A program made the translations under genes and the position numbers. The notes under the pieces were generated by a model that was not told the DNA's origin, ran no database searches, and saw nothing but the letters and a program-made list of their open reading frames with translations. Positions 7,318-14,504 of a stretch of DNA of 15,595 bases are shown here, one piece after another (the stretch's first letter is position 1; each line of letters starts with the position of its first letter). The stretch lies in contig CAYWBI010000090.1 of assembly GCA_964456445.1 (NCBI GenBank), positions 1-15,595 of the forward strand, in the 5' to 3' direction. This DNA comes from CAYWBI01 sp964456445 (GTDB taxonomy: Bacteria; Calditrichota; Calditrichia; Calditrichales; J004).

Positions 7318-8451
7318 ATGCGTACTATAGTTATATTGTTTGTATTTATATCGGCCATTGCATGGGCACAGGAAAAACCGGGAGAAAGCCGTTTTTTACT
7401 TCGGGGATATGCTCATTCAGGTTTGGAAGTTCATGGAGATAAAACCACCTTTGTGGGCGGTAGTTTTAATCCGATTTTTCTTTGGAGACAATCCAAGAAA
7501 CTTCTTTTTGAATCGGAGCTGGAGATTGAATATGAAAACGGTGATACGCGGATAGGACTTGAGTACGCTAACATGTCTTATATTTTTAGTGACTATGCCA
7601 CATTACGTCTTGGAAAATTTCTGCTTCCATTTGGCACATTTGCAGAAAAGCTGCACCCTGCCTGGATAAATCGTCTTACAAGCAAACCATTAGGTTTTGG
7701 CCATGATGGTGTCGGTCCGGCCCGGGACCTGGGTGTTGAGTTACGGGGTGGCATTCCACTTGGTTCTAAAAAGATGAGTTATTCCATCTATCTAATCAAT
7801 GGACCTGCACTGAACGACGGGAGTGATCCCAATGCCGAGCCCGGCGAAGCTGGAATGCTTTTATATGATCTTGGTGAGGACAACAACAACAATAAAGCTA
7901 TCGGTGGCCGGATTTCCTTTCTTCCAATATCTAATTCAGCTATGGAAGTAGGTTTTTCCGGACTATATGGCAAAGTTGGCAACAAGGATAGTCAATATGA
8001 AAATATTGGCGCACTATTGTATGCAATGGATTTTTCATATATAAGCAAGGTTTCTTTATTGAGTGGCGTTATCGATATCAAGGCACAGTTCAATGCAACA
8101 CGGGTCGATAAAGCTACATATTTTAATAAAGAAGATTCCAGCAATTATACTTTTAATAATAATAGCTCAGCTTATTATGCACAATTATCCTACCGGCCGA
8201 TTAACTTTGGGGCAGATATTTTTAATAGCCTGGAAATCGTTGGGCGTTATTCCGCCCTTTCTTTTCCAACCGAGTCACTTTGGGCATCAGATCAATCGCA
8301 GTATGCCTTTGGGATAAATTATTGGTTAGACTGGCGCACAGTTATTAAACTCTCCTATCAAATTACCGATTCAGGAAGCCATCAAGGGGAAAGCGCAACG
8401 GGAGCAGCATCAAAAGACGCAATTTTTCTTCACTGGGCATTTGGGTTCTAA
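7318..8451 (+). CDS. Outer-membrane porin-like protein (phosphate-selective porin O/P style)
   Basis: A 377-residue barrel protein with a short signal peptide ending near AWAQ (residues 16-18) and long alternating strands. It has an early LLRGYAHSGLEVHGD strand, an inner segment ANMSYIFSDYATLRLGKFLLPFGTFAEKLHP resembling the constriction region of OprO/OprP-like porins (marked by LRLGKFLLPFG), and a final Phe (HWAFGF) as expected for Bam-dependent insertion. Porins of this general look often sit beside cytochromes in envelope redox loci, but the substrate cannot be read from the sequence. It lies 29 bases after the first cytochrome and 24 bases before the second, so all three are probably one transcript. 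An AAGGGGAAG site precedes the start. Confidence 0.75.
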   Translation: MRTIVILFVFISAIAWAQEKPGESRFLLRGYAHSGLEVHGDKTTFVGGSFNPIFLWRQSKKLLFESELEIEYENGDTRIGLEYANMSYIFSDYATLRLGKFLLPFGTFAEKLHPAWINRLTSKPLGFGHDGVGPARDLGVELRGGIPLGSKKMSYSIYLINGPALNDGSDPNAEPGEAGMLLYDLGEDNNNNKAIGGRISFLPISNSAMEVGFSGLYGKVGNKDSQYENIGALLYAMDFSYISKVSLLSGVIDIKAQFNATRVDKATYFNKEDSSNYTFNNNSSAYYAQLSYRPINFGADIFNSLEIVGRYSALSFPTESLWASDQSQYAFGINYWLDWRTVIKLSYQITDSGSHQGESATGAASKDAIFLHWAFGF

Positions 8452-8475
8452 CTTAATATTAAAAGGAGTTATAAG

Positions 8476-8751
8476 ATGAAAGTAAATCATCGTATCAGGC
8501 TATTTTATGTGAGTGTTACGCTAGCCTTCGTAACGATATTTATGTATAGCTGTACGGCATCGCAGCCAATAAAGATAAAACCAGGCGCATTACTATGGGG
8601 GGAAAACTGTGTCCGCTGCCATAATGCCCCATCACCATCGGCGTTTAGCGACAATCAATGGGATGTGATAGGTAAGCATATGCGGGTTCGTGCAAACCTT
8701 ACTGCGGACGAAGTAGATAAAATTATTGAATTTCTAAAAATGGCCAATTAG
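8476..8751 (+). CDS. Small monoheme cytochrome c lipoprotein
   Basis: A 91-residue protein with a signal peptide ending in MYSC, giving a lipidated Cys at about residue 26 (a somewhat loose lipobox). One haem-binding motif, CVRCH (45-49), is followed by NAPSPSAFSDNQW and a short helix with HMR (M69 the likely axial ligand), closing with TADEVDKIIEFLKMAN. This is the compact single-haem fold found in many FCB-group and deltaproteobacterial envelopes. It is the last gene of the plus-strand cluster, with AAAAGGAG ahead of its start and a terminator 12 bases after its stop. Lipidation would hold it to the inner face of the outer membrane or to the inner membrane, near the porin encoded just upstream. 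Confidence 0.85.
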   Translation: MKVNHRIRLFYVSVTLAFVTIFMYSCTASQPIKIKPGALLWGENCVRCHNAPSPSAFSDNQWDVIGKHMRVRANLTADEVDKIIEFLKMAN

Positions 8752-8762
8752 TTTTATAACAG

Positions 8763-8795
8763 GGCGCCGGGTTCCATATTGGGTCCGGTGTCTTT
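8763..8795 (+). terminator. Rho-independent terminator of the cytochrome/porin cluster
   Basis: GGCGCCGG (8763-8770) pairs with CCGGTGTC (8785-8792) with two G-U pairs, an additional short inner stem is possible, and TTTATTAT follows. It lies 12 bases after the stop of the small cytochrome lipoprotein and marks the end of that transcript. Confidence 0.7.
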
Positions 8796-9130
8796 ATTAT
8801 AAACCACATACGGGAACACTTCATTACAAATAGTTATATTGATATACCATCATCCATTGAAATTAAATAATCACATGTTTTAAATGAACTTAGACAGAGG
8901 ATAACAGAATATAAAACCGCCCGAACAAATTTTAAATCAACTATTTACACCTGTACTAACTGAAAAAACCTTAGATTTATAATTGTTCTGTTTCTAAATG
9001 GCAACAAGTAACAAAGAAAATATAAAATTTTGATTCAAACAAAAATTAAATAAATCAACTCTGTTTTTATATGTTGCAATTACTAAAATTTATTTTAAAT
9101 TTTAGCACAAACCAATAGGGAGAATACAGC
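8796..9130. other. AT-rich intergenic region upstream of the DUF302 gene
   Basis: No convincing gene, tRNA or repeat is seen here. It is strongly AT-rich and its only clear structure is the inverted repeat at 9083-9105 near the right end. The promoter of the DUF302 gene must lie in it, but I cannot place -35 and -10 boxes with confidence. Confidence 0.6.
9083..9105. promoter_or_regulatory. Perfect 9-bp inverted repeat before the DUF302 gene, candidate operator
   Basis: CTAAAATTT (9083-9091) and AAATTTTAG (9097-9105) are perfect reverse complements separated by ATTTT. The centre is 37 bases ahead of the DUF302 start codon, a common place for a repressor or activator site. As RNA it would form only a weak A-U hairpin without a following T-run, so an operator is likelier than a terminator. 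Confidence 0.5.
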
Positions 9131-9520
9131 ATGAGCACATACTATTTTAGCACAATAATTGCGTCTTCATTTGATGAAGCAATAAGCAAGGTAACAATTG
9201 GCCTAAAAAGCGAAGGCTTTGGCATTCTTACCGAAATAGATGTACAGGCCACTCTTAAGAAAAAACTGGATGTGGACTTCCCCAAATATCGTATTTTGGG
9301 CGCCTGCAATCCACCATTTGCCCACAAGGCGCTTATAGCCGAGAATAAAATAGGTACTATGCTACCGTGTAATGTGGTGGTCCAGGAAATTGAATCCGGG
9401 AAAATTGATATAGCGGCGGTTGACCCAATGGCTTCGATGATGGCAGTAGAAAATAAAGAACTAAAGGAAGTTGCCATCGAAATACGAGAACGTTTACAAC
9501 GAGTGATTAAGGCCCTTTAA
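9131..9520 (+). CDS. DUF302 domain protein
   Basis: A 129-residue cytosolic-looking protein that is almost entirely one DUF302 domain: FDEAISKVTIGLKSEGFGILTEIDV is the opening helix-strand, followed by YRILGACNPPFAHKAL, GTMLPCNVVV (both Cys kept) and VDPMASM. The biochemical role of DUF302 is not established. Members occur alone or fused to other domains, often near redox and metal genes, consistent with this location. It has no signal peptide. The ribosome site AGGGAGA precedes the start by 8 bases. It is a single-gene transcript, bounded on the left by an inverted repeat and on the right by a strong terminator. Family assignment is firm; function is not. Confidence 0.9.
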   Translation: MSTYYFSTIIASSFDEAISKVTIGLKSEGFGILTEIDVQATLKKKLDVDFPKYRILGACNPPFAHKALIAENKIGTMLPCNVVVQEIESGKIDIAAVDPMASMMAVENKELKEVAIEIRERLQRVIKAL

Positions 9521-9526
9521 CAACAA

Positions 9527-9555
9527 AAAGAAGCCCGATTAAACCGGGCTTCTTT
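9527..9555. terminator. Strong bidirectional terminator between convergent genes
   Basis: AAAGAAGCCCG (9527-9537) pairs perfectly with CGGGCTTCTTT (9545-9555) over a 7-base loop. The A-run on the left gives a T-run on the other strand, so it can stop transcripts from both the DUF302 gene and the minus-strand lipoprotein gene that ends at 9652. Confidence 0.92.
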
Positions 9556-9651
9556 ATACTCTCCAAATCTTATGATGACTACAGACATTTTTCTTCCGGA
9601 TTGACCAATCTTAATAAGGACAAATTAAAAATATCGGTATAATTAACATAC

Positions 9652-11067
9652 TTATTTTTCGAGAGATACCTGCTCAAACATTAAGTGTAAAAAACCATGT
9701 CCGCTACCCGGTACGGGGTCCATATTGCCCGCCGTATCCTGTGGCGGCAGAATAACATGTACTTCTACTTTTTCCGGACTATGATCTGTTTTATCTGTAT
9801 CAACATCATTTATTAGCGCCAAATCTTTTGTTCTGGCCCGCGACGCGACCATGATATGAACCAACCGCTGATTTGCCAATACATTGCCACCGCCATCTTT
9901 TAAATCAGCAATACCCCATAAAGTTATATAGGCCAGCATTTTAGGCATTAACCCTGTCCCAATTCCCGTATCGCCATGCATTTCTTTATCATACCCGACT
10001 CCGCCAAAAAAGGTGTGATCGCCTGTTCCATCTGCTTTATGAATCACTTTAATTGCATCCATTGTAAAAACCGTGCCATCCAGTCTTTCAAAACGCAGGG
10101 AAAACTTATCCACATTATCACTGGATTGTTCGGAATCTTTTTCATCCGTATCCGTTGTTTTAAGTGTAAAAGAACCACTTGCCAAACCAACCCTATCGGA
10201 GAACGGTGTCAGATTCATGGCAGGGTTTATAACCGCCGCTCCGGGTAGAACTTCATACGCTAATGAAAAGTCATGACTTGAACTAAACAAGTCAACGTCT
10301 TCAAACATCATGTGTAAAAAACCATAGTTTGTACCGGGGACAGAATCCATATTCCCTTGCATATCCTGCGGAGGAAGAATTATGTGTGTTTGTTTTTTCC
10401 AAAAATTATGATCCGATGAATCAATCTCCGCAGAAGGTATCATTTTTAAATTTTCATCACGTACATTAGTGGCTGTCATTATATGTATCACCCTATTAGT
10501 AGCCAAAATACTATCCGTATCAGCATCGATTAAATCCGCAAGTCCCCAAAGAGTAATGTAAGCAAACATTTTAGGCATTAAATTTGTACCTATTCCGGTA
10601 TTTCCATGCATCATCTTATTTAGCCCCACCCCTCCAAAGAAGGTATGGTCACCGGCTCCATCAGGCTTATGAATTATATTTATGTTTGTAATTTTATAAT
10701 GTCGGCCATCATCACCTGTAAAAGTAATATTGACTGAACCGGCCGCATCGCCGGAGTTGGGCGAATCTTGCTCATCTACATCCGTAACTTCAAATGTATA
10801 AGAACCAGTTGTTAAGTTGATATTATCGGAAAAAGGCGTTGGACTCATTGCCGGGTCCATTACAGCGGGGCCAGGTAAGACCTCATAGACCTTGCCTAAA
10901 GTCGAACTCTTCGAACCACTAAATGCCGTAACATCGTTGTAGCTTGCAGAGGCGCTACGGATAATGGTGCCGGAATCTGTGACGGAAGTATTATTCGAGT
11001 CGCAGGCCCAAATTAGTAAAAAACCAAAAAACAGAAGCATGCCTTTTCTTAAAATGGCTAAAATCAT
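9652..11067 (-). CDS. Lipoprotein with two copies of an unrecognised His/Met-rich domain
   Basis: A 471-residue protein whose signal peptide ends in LLIWAC, putting the lipidated Cys at 22. Two homologous modules follow, residues about 60-258 and 270-468, offset by 210 residues. Shared blocks are YEVLPG, TPFSD, DGxGDHTFFGGVG, MHGxTGIGTxLMPKM, AYITLWGxADL, HIILPPQ/HVILPPQ, GNMDxVPG and GFLHxMFE. Both copies keep the same His and Met positions (H133/H343, H141/H351, H154/H364, H195/H404, H228/H437, H252/H461, and Met 153, 164, 167, 240 with their partners), which suggests a metal or cofactor site. I do not recognise the family. It is an outward-facing lipoprotein by signal. GGAGG lies 4-5 bases before the ATG. 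It is transcribed alone, divergently from the sigma-54-linked operon. Confidence 0.85.
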   Translation of the reverse strand: MILAILRKGMLLFFGFLLIWACDSNNTSVTDSGTIIRSASASYNDVTAFSGSKSSTLGKVYEVLPGPAVMDPAMSPTPFSDNINLTTGSYTFEVTDVDEQDSPNSGDAAGSVNITFTGDDGRHYKITNINIIHKPDGAGDHTFFGGVGLNKMMHGNTGIGTNLMPKMFAYITLWGLADLIDADTDSILATNRVIHIMTATNVRDENLKMIPSAEIDSSDHNFWKKQTHIILPPQDMQGNMDSVPGTNYGFLHMMFEDVDLFSSSHDFSLAYEVLPGAAVINPAMNLTPFSDRVGLASGSFTLKTTDTDEKDSEQSSDNVDKFSLRFERLDGTVFTMDAIKVIHKADGTGDHTFFGGVGYDKEMHGDTGIGTGLMPKMLAYITLWGIADLKDGGGNVLANQRLVHIMVASRARTKDLALINDVDTDKTDHSPEKVEVHVILPPQDTAGNMDPVPGSGHGFLHLMFEQVSLEK

Positions 11068-11309
11068 ATACCCTCCATAGAATAGTTGATGTAGAATTTT
11101 ATTAATACTATTTTTTTAATTAAAGAGAATAAATAATTTTTATAATTTTTTACTCACGGGACTTGCACAATTTGGCATTCGAATATCATAATATTATTTT
11201 TTGATATAGATAACTTACACCCCCTATAATTCTCTCGTTATCAATTATATGCTGCCTTATGCTTGTCTTCAGAATGACTATGACTGATATCAGATTACGG
11301 TACAATACA

Positions 11310-11332
11310 TATCAACTCATCACCCGTTGATA
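11310..11332. promoter_or_regulatory. Inverted repeat TATCAAC/GTTGATA, candidate regulator site
   Basis: TATCAAC (11310-11316) and GTTGATA (11326-11332) are perfect reverse complements with a 9-base spacer. The centre lies about 255 bases ahead of the sigma-54 promoter, within reach of an enhancer-binding activator, though it may equally serve the divergent gene. Confidence 0.4.
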
Positions 11333-11397
11333 ATAAACAAATGATATCTCAAAACTATAGACCACAGATTTAACATTTGCAAAAGAATTGCCATCAA

Positions 11398-11414
11398 ACT
11401 GGGTTGTTCCCAGT
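11398..11414. promoter_or_regulatory. Inverted repeat ACTGGG/CCCAGT, candidate enhancer site
   Basis: ACTGGG (11398-11403) and CCCAGT (11409-11414) flank TTGTT as a perfect 6-bp inverted repeat in otherwise AT-rich DNA. It sits about 170 bases before the sigma-54 promoter, the usual distance for binding of an NtrC-family activator. No T-run follows, so it is not a terminator. Confidence 0.45.
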
Positions 11415-11574
11415 GATTTCCAGTTCCAATATCATCAGATCGACGAAGTTAATAGCAATTTATAGTAGTATATTCAACAGTGCTTTGTGGAATATTCCCC
11501 TCTTTTCAACTGAGTATATCCTGCTGTGTTGTTAAAGTCGTAGATAATCAAAGTCTATGTTCTTTCGTGAATTT

Positions 11575-11590
11575 TGGCACTTAATTTGCA
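11575..11590 (+). promoter_or_regulatory. Sigma-54 (RpoN) promoter
   Basis: TGGCAC, five bases, then TTGCA reproduces the -24/-12 consensus with exact GG-to-GC spacing (GG at 11576-11577, GC at 11588-11589). Transcription would begin near 11601, about 28 bases before the start codon of the lipoprotein gene. It predicts that the lipoprotein/ccmF/CcmH-like operon needs an NtrC-type activator. Confidence 0.8.
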
Positions 11591-11628
11591 AATAGGAGTT
11601 CAAACTCTTTTATAGGAAAAACAATATT

Positions 11629-12195
11629 ATGAACGTTCAAAAATATCTCCTTTATTCAAAACATTTCAAAGCCCTGTTATCTTATATGATCACTATTGTT
11701 CTTATATATTCACTTACCGGTTGTATGATGCAGGGAATGCACCGCGGACAGCCATCCCAAAAAAAACAAAAAAATAAAACTACCATGGCAAGCGTTTCTG
11801 TCACGATTGACAATATGATAAAATCAGCCATTTCAGATTTAGCGCAATACGAACAAAAAATTAATACCATTGCCGTTTGGGATATACCTGTGCAAAATTC
11901 CGTAATTGACGCGGAAAATCTAAAACAAAAAATAATAAGTCATTTGGTAAAAGAAAATCAATTTCGCGTGATTTCCCGTGACAATCTTAGTAAATTACTG
12001 GATGAGCAAAGTTTATCGGTAAATGGCAACATAGATGCCCATAACGCGGTCAAAATCGGAAAACTGATCGGTGTAGAAGGATTTATAGGTGGACATCTTT
12101 TTGTAAACAAAACGTCTATTGAGCTTTATCTAAGTTTAATCAACAGCACAACTGGGGTCATAGATTGGTCGTATTCACAAAGCAGCAGTTTATAA
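11629..12195 (+). CDS. FlgO/LpoB/CsgG-like lipoprotein
   Basis: A 188-residue lipoprotein with a perfect lipobox LTGC (Cys 32), a Gln/Lys-rich linker, and a domain from about residue 50 with the CsgG/LpoB/FlgO layout: INTIAVWDI as the first strand, NLKQKIISHLVKENQFRVISRDNLSKLL as the helix-strand-helix typical of this fold, AVKIGKLIGVEGFIGGHL as the next block and a closing strand in TGVIDWSYSQ. Members of this superfamily work at the outer membrane, as secretion pore (CsgG), peptidoglycan-synthase activator (LpoB) or flagellar accessory (FlgO); this one is too short for CsgG. Its specific job is unknown. It is the first gene after the sigma-54 promoter and lies 42 bases before ccmF. The ribosome site (AGGA, 11 bases from ATG) is weak. 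Confidence 0.75.
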   Translation: MNVQKYLLYSKHFKALLSYMITIVLIYSLTGCMMQGMHRGQPSQKKQKNKTTMASVSVTIDNMIKSAISDLAQYEQKINTIAVWDIPVQNSVIDAENLKQKIISHLVKENQFRVISRDNLSKLLDEQSLSVNGNIDAHNAVKIGKLIGVEGFIGGHLFVNKTSIELYLSLINSTTGVIDWSYSQSSSL

Positions 12196-12237
12196 CTATC
12201 CTACGGTTAACAGTTTATACATAGAAAGGGAAGCATC

Positions 12238-14502
12238 ATGAAACCTGGCATATTTAGCATTTTTGTGGCCTTACTTGCGAGTGTGTACTCCGGTTGGTTC
12301 TACTACCGGGCTGCAACACTCAAAACACAAAAGCGCAAATACAATTTTGACGAGGTTTTAAACAATCTTCTTAAACAGGGAAGACGCGGTTTTTATGTTA
12401 TGGCCGCATCTGTCGGTGTGGCATCGTTTTATCTTTGGTACCTTATTTTTTCGCATCAATTCCAGGTTTCCTATGTATATCGCTATACATCCAGGGACTT
12501 AGGCATCGGTTATCTCTTCTCGGCCTTTTGGGCGGGTCAGGAAGGTTCATTTTTGCTCTGGGCATTGCTGATTGCAATTATGGGTCTGGCTTTTATGCGC
12601 AGTGCCCGAAATCTTGAAGGCTATGCCATGCTCTTTTTGAATATTGTTCAGGCTGCATTTCTTTTGCTGCTTATCAAAGCAAGCCCTTTCACGCTGCAAC
12701 AAGGTTTCCCACCGGACGGCGCGGGGCTGAACCCGCTTCTTCAAAACCCATGGATGGTCATCCATCCGCCCATTCTGTTTTTAGGATATGCCGCTACAGC
12801 CATACCATTTGTTATTGGGCTTGCAGCACTTGTAAAAAGGGAGTATGACAATTGGGTAAGGATCGCCCTGCCCTGGACTTTATTTGCATCAATAACCATC
12901 GGGGCCGGTATAATTATCGGCGCCTACTGGGCCTACAAGGTTCTTGGTTGGGGCGGTTACTGGGGATGGGACCCGGTTGAGAACTCATCACTTATTGCCT
13001 GGCTGACCGTATTAGCGCTTTTTCATGGGTTGCTTGTTACCCGGATAAAAAAAGGTCTGCAAAAAACCAATTTCACGCTGGCCATCCTTAGTTTTGTGGC
13101 GGTTATGTACGCCACTTTTCTTACCCGTAGCGGTGTCCTCTCGGATTTTTCGGTACATTCATTCGAGGACCTGGGCATCTCGGCCTATCTTACGCTTTAT
13201 GTTCTGGCATCGCTGATATTTGGTTTTGCATTGTTATATGTCCGCAAAAATGATATTCCCTACACCTTTATCCAATTTCGAAGCATCACAAAGGAAAATA
13301 TACTTGTGATTTCCGTGCTGATTTTTCTTGCAAGCGCATTTTTTACACTTGTGGGTACCTCATCTCCGCTTCTAACCATGATGGTAGGCAAGCCTGCCCA
13401 GGTAGATATTTCCTTTTACAATGTAGTCAATCTGCCCATTGCAATTTTATTATCCCTTGCCCTGGGGATTGCACCGGTCCTAAGTTGGAATGAGGAAAAA
13501 TTTTCAATTATTGCCCGTAAACTGATCTTTTCAGCAAGCATTGCCCTTATCTCCGCGGTAGCTGTTGTTTTACTGGGCATGAAAAACGCGCTGAATATTC
13601 TTTTTGTCTTTTCAATTATATTTGCCTTAACAACAAACCTTGTTGTCGTAATCTCAAGGATCAAAAATGGTTGGAGCCTGATTGTTGCCCCCCTTGCACA
13701 TGTAGGTGCAGCGCTTTTGCTGCTGGGAATTATCATATCCGGAGTCTTTGAAAAAACCGAACGCACGGTTCTCACCCAGGACATTCAAAAACACACAATG
13801 GGCTATCAGATGACCTATAAGGGAGCGTACCACAGCCCGGATGGCAAGGACGGTGTTCTTATTGATGTGGCACACGGAAGCAAAAATGTTCAAGCGGTTC
13901 CTCGTTTGTATATGAACGATTATACCCGTGGCGAAATGCGTGAACCTTATGTGGAAGAAGGCTTATTGAATGATTTATATATTTCTCCATTACAACTGAT
14001 AAAAAAATCAATTGCAAATAGCGGGAATGAGCTAATACTCAAAAAGGGCGAACAAAAACAATTTGCAGGTTATAACATTCTCTTTAGCAACTTTGATTTA
14101 GGCAATAATGAAACCAATGGTATGTTCCGGGTAGCTGCCTCCCTACAATTCGAAAAGGGCGGTAAAACGTTTACTGTTACCCCGGCCATGCTGTTACGAG
14201 GCAAGGAGCGTGCATATAAACCTGCCGATATTCCATCCGCGGGCATTGATTCGGAATCAAAAGCCAGGGTAACGCTTAGCGCCATTAACGCCGAACAGAA
14301 AAACATAACTCTTGCCTTTGAAGGGCTGGGCACAAGCGCGAATCAGCAGGCAATTACCCCATCCCAGGTCGTGATCGAAATAAGCCAAAAGCCATTTATA
14401 AGTTTTCTGTGGATCGGTGCGATTTTGCTGACTATTGGAAGTTTTTTAGCCATGCAACGTCGGCTGTCTGAACTGAAAGCATCCACGCAAAAGGAGAAAT
14501 AA
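12238..14502 (+). CDS. ccmF: CcmF-type cytochrome c haem lyase subunit
   Basis: A 754-residue multi-spanning protein that would attach haem to apocytochrome c at the outer face of the inner membrane. The tryptophan-rich WWD motif GWGGYWGWDPVENSSLIAW lies at 237-255. Four haem-ligand His residues are present at 176 (VIHPP), 263 (LFHG), 307 (SVHSFED) and 488 (PLAHVG), close to the E. coli CcmF positions 173, 261, 303 and 491. TRSGVLSDFSVH is also a family hallmark. Residues from about 510 form the large periplasmic domain, followed by a final transmembrane helix near 718-736. It is longer than E. coli CcmF (about 650) mainly through this domain. CcmC, CcmE and the ABC subunits are not in the window. 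Its stop is two bases from the next start, so coupling with the CcmH-like gene is likely. Confidence 0.95.
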   Translation: MKPGIFSIFVALLASVYSGWFYYRAATLKTQKRKYNFDEVLNNLLKQGRRGFYVMAASVGVASFYLWYLIFSHQFQVSYVYRYTSRDLGIGYLFSAFWAGQEGSFLLWALLIAIMGLAFMRSARNLEGYAMLFLNIVQAAFLLLLIKASPFTLQQGFPPDGAGLNPLLQNPWMVIHPPILFLGYAATAIPFVIGLAALVKREYDNWVRIALPWTLFASITIGAGIIIGAYWAYKVLGWGGYWGWDPVENSSLIAWLTVLALFHGLLVTRIKKGLQKTNFTLAILSFVAVMYATFLTRSGVLSDFSVHSFEDLGISAYLTLYVLASLIFGFALLYVRKNDIPYTFIQFRSITKENILVISVLIFLASAFFTLVGTSSPLLTMMVGKPAQVDISFYNVVNLPIAILLSLALGIAPVLSWNEEKFSIIARKLIFSASIALISAVAVVLLGMKNALNILFVFSIIFALTTNLVVVISRIKNGWSLIVAPLAHVGAALLLLGIIISGVFEKTERTVLTQDIQKHTMGYQMTYKGAYHSPDGKDGVLIDVAHGSKNVQAVPRLYMNDYTRGEMREPYVEEGLLNDLYISPLQLIKKSIANSGNELILKKGEQKQFAGYNILFSNFDLGNNETNGMFRVAASLQFEKGGKTFTVTPAMLLRGKERAYKPADIPSAGIDSESKARVTLSAINAEQKNITLAFEGLGTSANQQAITPSQVVIEISQKPFISFLWIGAILLTIGSFLAMQRRLSELKASTQKEK

Positions 14503-14504
14503 AG

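Larger units (their letters stand above)
11068..11628. other. Divergent control region with several inverted repeats
   Basis: A 561-base region without convincing genes separates the minus-strand tandem-domain lipoprotein gene from the plus-strand lipoprotein/CcmF operon. It is AT-rich near the left gene. It holds a palindrome CTGATATCAG (11284-11293), two longer inverted repeats listed separately, and a sigma-54 promoter at the right end. The minus-strand promoter should lie in about 11080-11160 but I cannot fix its boxes. Confidence 0.6.

Noticed and set aside
7631..7645. TGGCACATTTGCA inside the porin gene as another sigma-54 site
   Set aside because: The spacing between the two boxes is two bases too short and it lies within a coding region.
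8796..9070. Possible small RNA or short gene in the AT-rich gap before DUF302
   Set aside because: No frame with a ribosome site, no GC-rich stem and no terminator is visible in this stretch.
9100..9155. TTTTAGCACAA present twice (9100-9110 and 9145-9155)
   Set aside because: One copy is inside the DUF302 coding sequence and the motif is AT-rich; a chance repeat is the simplest reading.
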